64,000 nt of DNA from assembly GCA_014529385.2 (NCBI GenBank), contig CM043968.1:29545013-29609012 (forward strand), given 5' to 3'. A program made the translations under genes and the position numbers. The DNA comes from Adiantum capillus-veneris (lineage: Eukaryota > Streptophyta > Polypodiopsida > Polypodiales > Pteridaceae). Shown here in pieces: positions 60,341 to 64,000 of the stretch; the first letter of the stretch is position 1, and each line of letters starts with the position of its first letter. The notes under the pieces are model-generated. The model was given only the letters and a program-made list of their open reading frames with translations, did no database searches and was not told the origin of the DNA.

Positions 60341-60697
60341 CAAGTGGTTAAAACTAAGTATAAAACTTTGACCATTTTCTTCTCGAATTGCCAAAAAGCT
60401 AGTTTTAGACACCCCTAAATGAAAATGGTTTAGGGTGGCCTTAAACAATGTTTTTTCAAAGACTTGAACAAAAGGGTTGCCGAAGAGTAATGAAAATTTA
60501 TTGTGGCTTGAAGTGCCTGAGTATGTGAAAACAAGCCTAGGTTTTCCACGAGGCAAAAGGTGACATAATAAAAACATTGGAAACCTAGGATTGACCATGT
60601 GGCCTAAACTTTGGCATGTGAAGTGGTGGCCAAGTTTTGTGGCACAGTGTGCACTTGGTCCTATATGTGTTGACCACTTGGCTAAATCTAGGACCAT
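60245..60697 (-). CDS. Unrecognised 150-codon frame
   Basis: The minus frame starts MVLDLAKWSTHIGPSAHCAT and continues GKPRLVFTYSGTSSHNKFSL, VQVFEKTLFKATLNHFHLGV and SKTSFLAIREENGQSF, ending in array sequence (LKLGPSLVQAML). It is stop-free for 150 codons in an AT-rich area, but no domain is recognised and the last part is translated repeat motif. It may be chance or an old coding remnant. Confidence 0.25.
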   Translation of the reverse strand: MVLDLAKWSTHIGPSAHCATKLGHHFTCQSLGHMVNPRFPMFLLCHLLPRGKPRLVFTYSGTSSHNKFSLLFGNPFVQVFEKTLFKATLNHFHLGVSKTSFLAIREENGQSFILSFNHLTNSNIGKQGLVILFFGHHTLKLGPSLVQAML

Positions 60698-60714
60698 AAG
60701 GCCAAACCTTTGGC

Positions 60715-61620
60715 ACCTTAAATATAGTATGGGACATAATCTAGAACTGCTATAGTAAATTAGTAGTATAGTTAATATGTTAATATTTGTATTATATTTA
60801 AGTATATGCTAATATAATTTATGTTCAAAATTTCACTAATGAAGAATGTTCCCATTTAGCACTCCAGATGCGGGGTCTTAGGGCAATGCCACAATGGGGT
60901 GACAAGGCAGCGCTTCCACGTGAGGTTTGGGGGTAGCGCTCTTGATGGGGATGTGGAATATAGCGCTCTCGATGGTGGGGCTTGGGAGGTTGATTTTGGG
61001 ATATTGTTCTGGGCGAAGTCCTGGGGCAGCGCCCCAGGCGGGGTCCGGGGCAGCGCATGTGAATTCCTAGTATAGAATTACGCATGTTTTTCATATTTTC
61101 GACCATGATTTCTTTAATTTTGGCCGTGTGAATTGGTTAATGTTTTATATTGCTTTTGTTTTTTTTAATCCTATGATAAAACATGGACTTGTAGCATACG
61201 TGGCATTCTAATAAACCCTATCAAGATTAGGCACACAGAGAGCGCACGAGCAACGCACACAGAGAAAGCAGGCGAGCAGCAAACACACAGAAAGCGCACA
61301 CGAATCGCACACAGTTGGAGTATACACGCGCGTAGAGGAGAAAGCTCGGCATCGTACACAACACACAGGTGGAGTGCACAGGATTGAAAGTTCGCGCACA
61401 AGATAAAGAAACAGCAGCGTACACAACGCTTTCCAGAAGGGCAGGATCGGGCATAGCTTCTTCTCGGGAGACATTGCACACCTCACGAATAGAGAAAAAA
61501 CAGGTATTTCTCTCTCTCTCACTCTCTGTCTTTCTCCATATAGAGAAGATGGTTCTCTGTAACTCTTCTTGCACACACACTCTCTCGTCAAAAGACAGAG
61601 ATACATAGCTTAAAGGTATC
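60715..61620. other. Non-coding; GC-rich patch with palindrome at 61015-61040
   Basis: The patch 60866-61062 is much more GC-rich than its neighbours. CAGCGC or TAGCGC words recur (CAGCGCTTCC, TAGCGCTCTT, TAGCGCTCTC, CAGCGCCCC, CAGCGCATG), and CCTGGGGC-AGC-GCCCCAGG forms a hairpin with 8-base arms. From 61225 to 61310 short units like CACACAGAGAAAGCGCACGAG repeat. No gene recognised. Confidence 0.6.
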
Positions 61621-61632
61621 CCCGCACACATA

Positions 61633-61895
61633 CACATATTCCCACACATCGTCTTCCTCTCTTCCACATACATAACCACAATGAAATCTGTTATCTTGCT
61701 GTCTCTCTCTTGAAAATACATGCACATATTCCCACACATCGTCTTCCTCACTTCCACATAAATAACCACAATGAAATCTGTTATCTTGTTGTCTCTCTCT
61801 TGAAAATACGTGCACATATTCCCATACATCATCTTCCTCTCTTCCACATACATAAACACAGTGAAATCTGTTATCTTTCTCTCTCCTCTCTCTAA
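61633..61895. repeat. 90-bp tandem repeat, three copies
   Basis: CACATATTCCCACACATCGT starts at 61633, 61723 and 61813, an exact 90-base period with few substitutions (CACACATC/CATACATC, CGTC/CATC). Each unit ends with CTCTCTCTTGAAAATACRTG. Because 90 is a multiple of three the minus strand stays open with a 30-residue peptide repeat (NMCMYFQERDSKITDFIVVM type), which is probably not a gene. Confidence 0.93.
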
Positions 61896-61909
61896 AAAAT
61901 AGGTATTTA

Positions 61910-61944
<35 letters not shown>

Positions 61945-62385
61945 CTGTATCTTGCTATCTCTCTCTTGAAAATACATGCTCATGTATGTGTGCGTCTGTG
62001 TTATCTATGTGTATGTATGTATATTTGTGTTATTTCATTGTAATACTCATACATAATGCAGATACACAATTACACTTAATTACGATATGCACACATAGTA
62101 TATATACATACATAAATATCACAAATAACTAACACATTGTAATACTAGTAAAATTGAATGGAAGACTTACTTGCGTGATCTGTTAAAGTCGATTCTTGTA
62201 GCGAGTTCTGGATGTATGCTGAGTTGATTTTCCTCTAATCCATTTGTAGATATGATTGTAACTTCTGTTTCTCAAAAAAAGTAGTGTTGTTTAGTGATAC
62301 ACCTAATGGACATAAATGGTTGAAACTAGGACATGTAGACCAAAAATACGTGTATTTTTTGGATGAATATATACACTTTTTGGTG
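61896..62385. other. CT/TATC microsatellite and AT-rich spacer
   Basis: (CT)n and (CTAT)n runs at about 61910-61945, then TATGTGTATGTA-type sequence to 62150. No gene recognised. Confidence 0.7.
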
Positions 62386-62389
62386 ACCC

Positions 62390-64000
62390 TTACCACAAGT
62401 GGTGGACCTTGAGACCAGTGGACTATAAGGACCTTCAAACAATACCTTGTACACTCAATCCTTCTTGGTATCTAGGTTGGACAAGTGGTGGACCTTGTTC
62501 AAATTCTCTAACCACTCTCTCTAACATGGTGACATAATTTAGGTGTGATAAATTCATATCTATGCAAACTAATATCACTTTAGGCTTGTTAATTTGAATT
62601 TGTTTGAATTTATGTACAATATAATGATTTGAGGTTTGCATATTTGAATTTAGGTGGTATAATGATATCTTTTTGTGGTAAACTTGAATTTTAAATCATT
62701 TTCGCGTGGAACATTTTAAATTTAAGTGGTAAAATTTAGATTTTATAAAAAAGTTTGAATTTTAAAATTTGGGCGGGATATTTTAAAATTTAGGCGGGAT
62801 ATTTAAAATTTGGGAGGGATATTTTAAATTTAGGCGGGAAGGTTTTGAATTTATAGCGAGATCTCCCTTACATAAGAGAGTATAGGTTGGACAAGTGGTG
62901 GACCTTAAAGCTAGAGCATCCATGCTACTGGACATGATAGGTAGGGAATCTAGTTGAATATTGTATGTATAATATATATGTAATAGATTTAGCTTGTACA
63001 AGTGGTGGACCTTGGAACAAAACCCCATGTAAAACATATCATGCACATTCCAAGTGGTGAGAAAAAATATCATTTAAGATATAGCCTTATAGGTTGGCAA
63101 GTGGTGGACCTTAACACCCAGATATTCTTCATATAATGACATAGAGTGAAAAACTGGTGAATCTTGAGACCAAACCATGCTACTAGCGATAATAGCTTGG
63201 ACAAGTGGTGGACCTTGAAAGTAAACCCCCCATCTACGAAATATCATGGGTTTAAGGTATTTCGATGGAGCCTCGCATCTTGGAGACATCGTGCATCTTG
63301 CTTCTCTTCATGTTTCAATGGAGCCTATCTTGGACAAATGGTGGAGCATCCTTCTCTCCATGTTTCAATGGACCCTAGCTTGGACAAGTGGTGGACCTTT
63401 GCTTCTCTCTATTATTCAATAGAGATAGCTTGGACAAGTGGTGGACCTTGGAACCAAACCCCCATGTAAAACCTATCATGGTCACTCCAAGTGGTGAGAA
63501 AGAATAACCTTTAAGATATAGCCTTATAGGTTGGACAAGTGGTGGACCTTAACACCCTAATATTCTTAATATAATGACATAGAGTCAAAAAGTGGTGAAT
63601 CTTGAGACAAAACCACTCATGCTACTAGCACTAATAGCTTGGACAAGTGGTGGACCTTGAACGTAAACCCCCCATGTTTCAATAGAGTTAGCTTCGACAA
63701 ATGGTGGAGCATCCTTCTCTCCATGTTTCAACGGAGCCTAGCTTGGACAAGTGGTGGACCTTTGCTTCTCTCTATGATTCAATAGAGTTAGCTTGGACAA
63801 GTGGTGGACCTTGGAACCAAACCCCCATGTAAAACCTATCATGGTCACTCCAAGTGGTGAGAAAGAATAACCTTTAAGATATAGCCTTATAGGTTGGACA
63901 AGTGGTGGACCTTAACACCCTAATATTCTTAATATAATGACATAGAGTGAAAAAGTGGTGAATCTTGAGACAAAACCACTCATGCTACTAGCACTAATAG
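62390..64000 (+). repeat. Array of GGACAAGTGGTGGACC motifs, block 2, with long units
   Basis: Motif copies occur at about 62395, 62475, 62888, 62995, 63093, 63198, 63370, 63429, 63530, 63640, 63741, 63793 and 63894, same orientation as block 1. From 63000 on they form larger units: the marker ATGACATAGAGTGAAAAA occurs at 63137, 63574 and 63937 (periods 437 and 363). The last two units are nearly identical. The 74-base difference reflects presence or absence of a TTTCAATGGAGCC-containing part. The array continues past the window end. At 62770-62840 a short unit GGCGGGATATTTTAAAATTT repeats 3-4 times. Confidence 0.92.

Noticed and set aside
59060..64000. Motif array as tandem genes or peptide repeats
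   Set aside because: Frames through the array have stops and the spacing of the motif is irregular, so no repeated protein is encoded.

Overview
This 64 kb window looks like intergenic chromatin from a large, transposon-rich plant nuclear genome. Evidence: very long (GT)n, (GA)n and (AT)n tracts, intron-like gaps between coding blocks, nested retroelements with plant-type primer sites (initiator-Met tRNA, TGGTATCAGAGC) and no operon-like layout. The mix of Penelope-like RT, endonuclease-fused Helitron with its own RPA, and a DUF7869-type transposase-like gene suggests a non-flowering streptophyte (bryophyte, lycophyte or fern). That placement is inference; no host marker gene was found.

Layout. 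0-6 kb: a degenerate LINE on the minus strand (coiled-coil ORF1; ORF2 with endonuclease and YADD reverse transcriptase) lies between two blocks of the same GA/GT microsatellite-minisatellite mixture. 5.9-14.8 kb: two direct repeats of about 0.8-0.9 kb bracket unrecognised minus-strand exon-like blocks and two halves of a Penelope-like RT in opposite orientations. 14.8-20.8 kb: mostly non-coding, with five copies of a GATC-centred palindrome, an unrecognised ORF and a 155-bp hairpin.

20.8-35.2 kb: a Helitron of the Rep-helicase-endonuclease (Helentron-like) type with a separate RPA gene, all on the minus strand. It is split by a complete LTR retrotransposon (26220-33359, LTRs 2.73-2.78 kb, 5-bp target duplication GCAGG) that encodes only Gag. 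Removing the insertion joins a Helitron reading frame without a shift. Both partners are damaged: the Helitron has stops, frameshifts and a ruined Walker A.

35.2-46.4 kb: gene-poor, with long microsatellites, a complete 1.76-kb TRIM-like element (LTRs 263 and 266 bp, target duplication CTCCA), a 460-bp TA/TG tract and the 3' end of a second LINE on the plus strand. 47.0-55.5 kb: a decayed Ty3/gypsy element on the plus strand (Gag, protease, RT tail, RNase H). Its RT is interrupted by a piece of a host-like FCP1/NIF phosphatase. A separate minus-strand LTR/primer-site signature sits at 53.2 kb.

55.7-59.0 kb: the best preserved coding region, one minus-strand frame of 1,076 codons broken by a single TAA. 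It encodes a DUF7869-type, probably DDE-like protein. From 59.06 kb to the window end, two arrays contain many copies of a motif around GGACAAGTGGTGGACC, with a GC-rich block and an exact 90-bp tandem repeat between them. These arrays may be subterminal binding sites of the neighbouring transposase-like gene or an independent satellite; the sequence alone does not decide.
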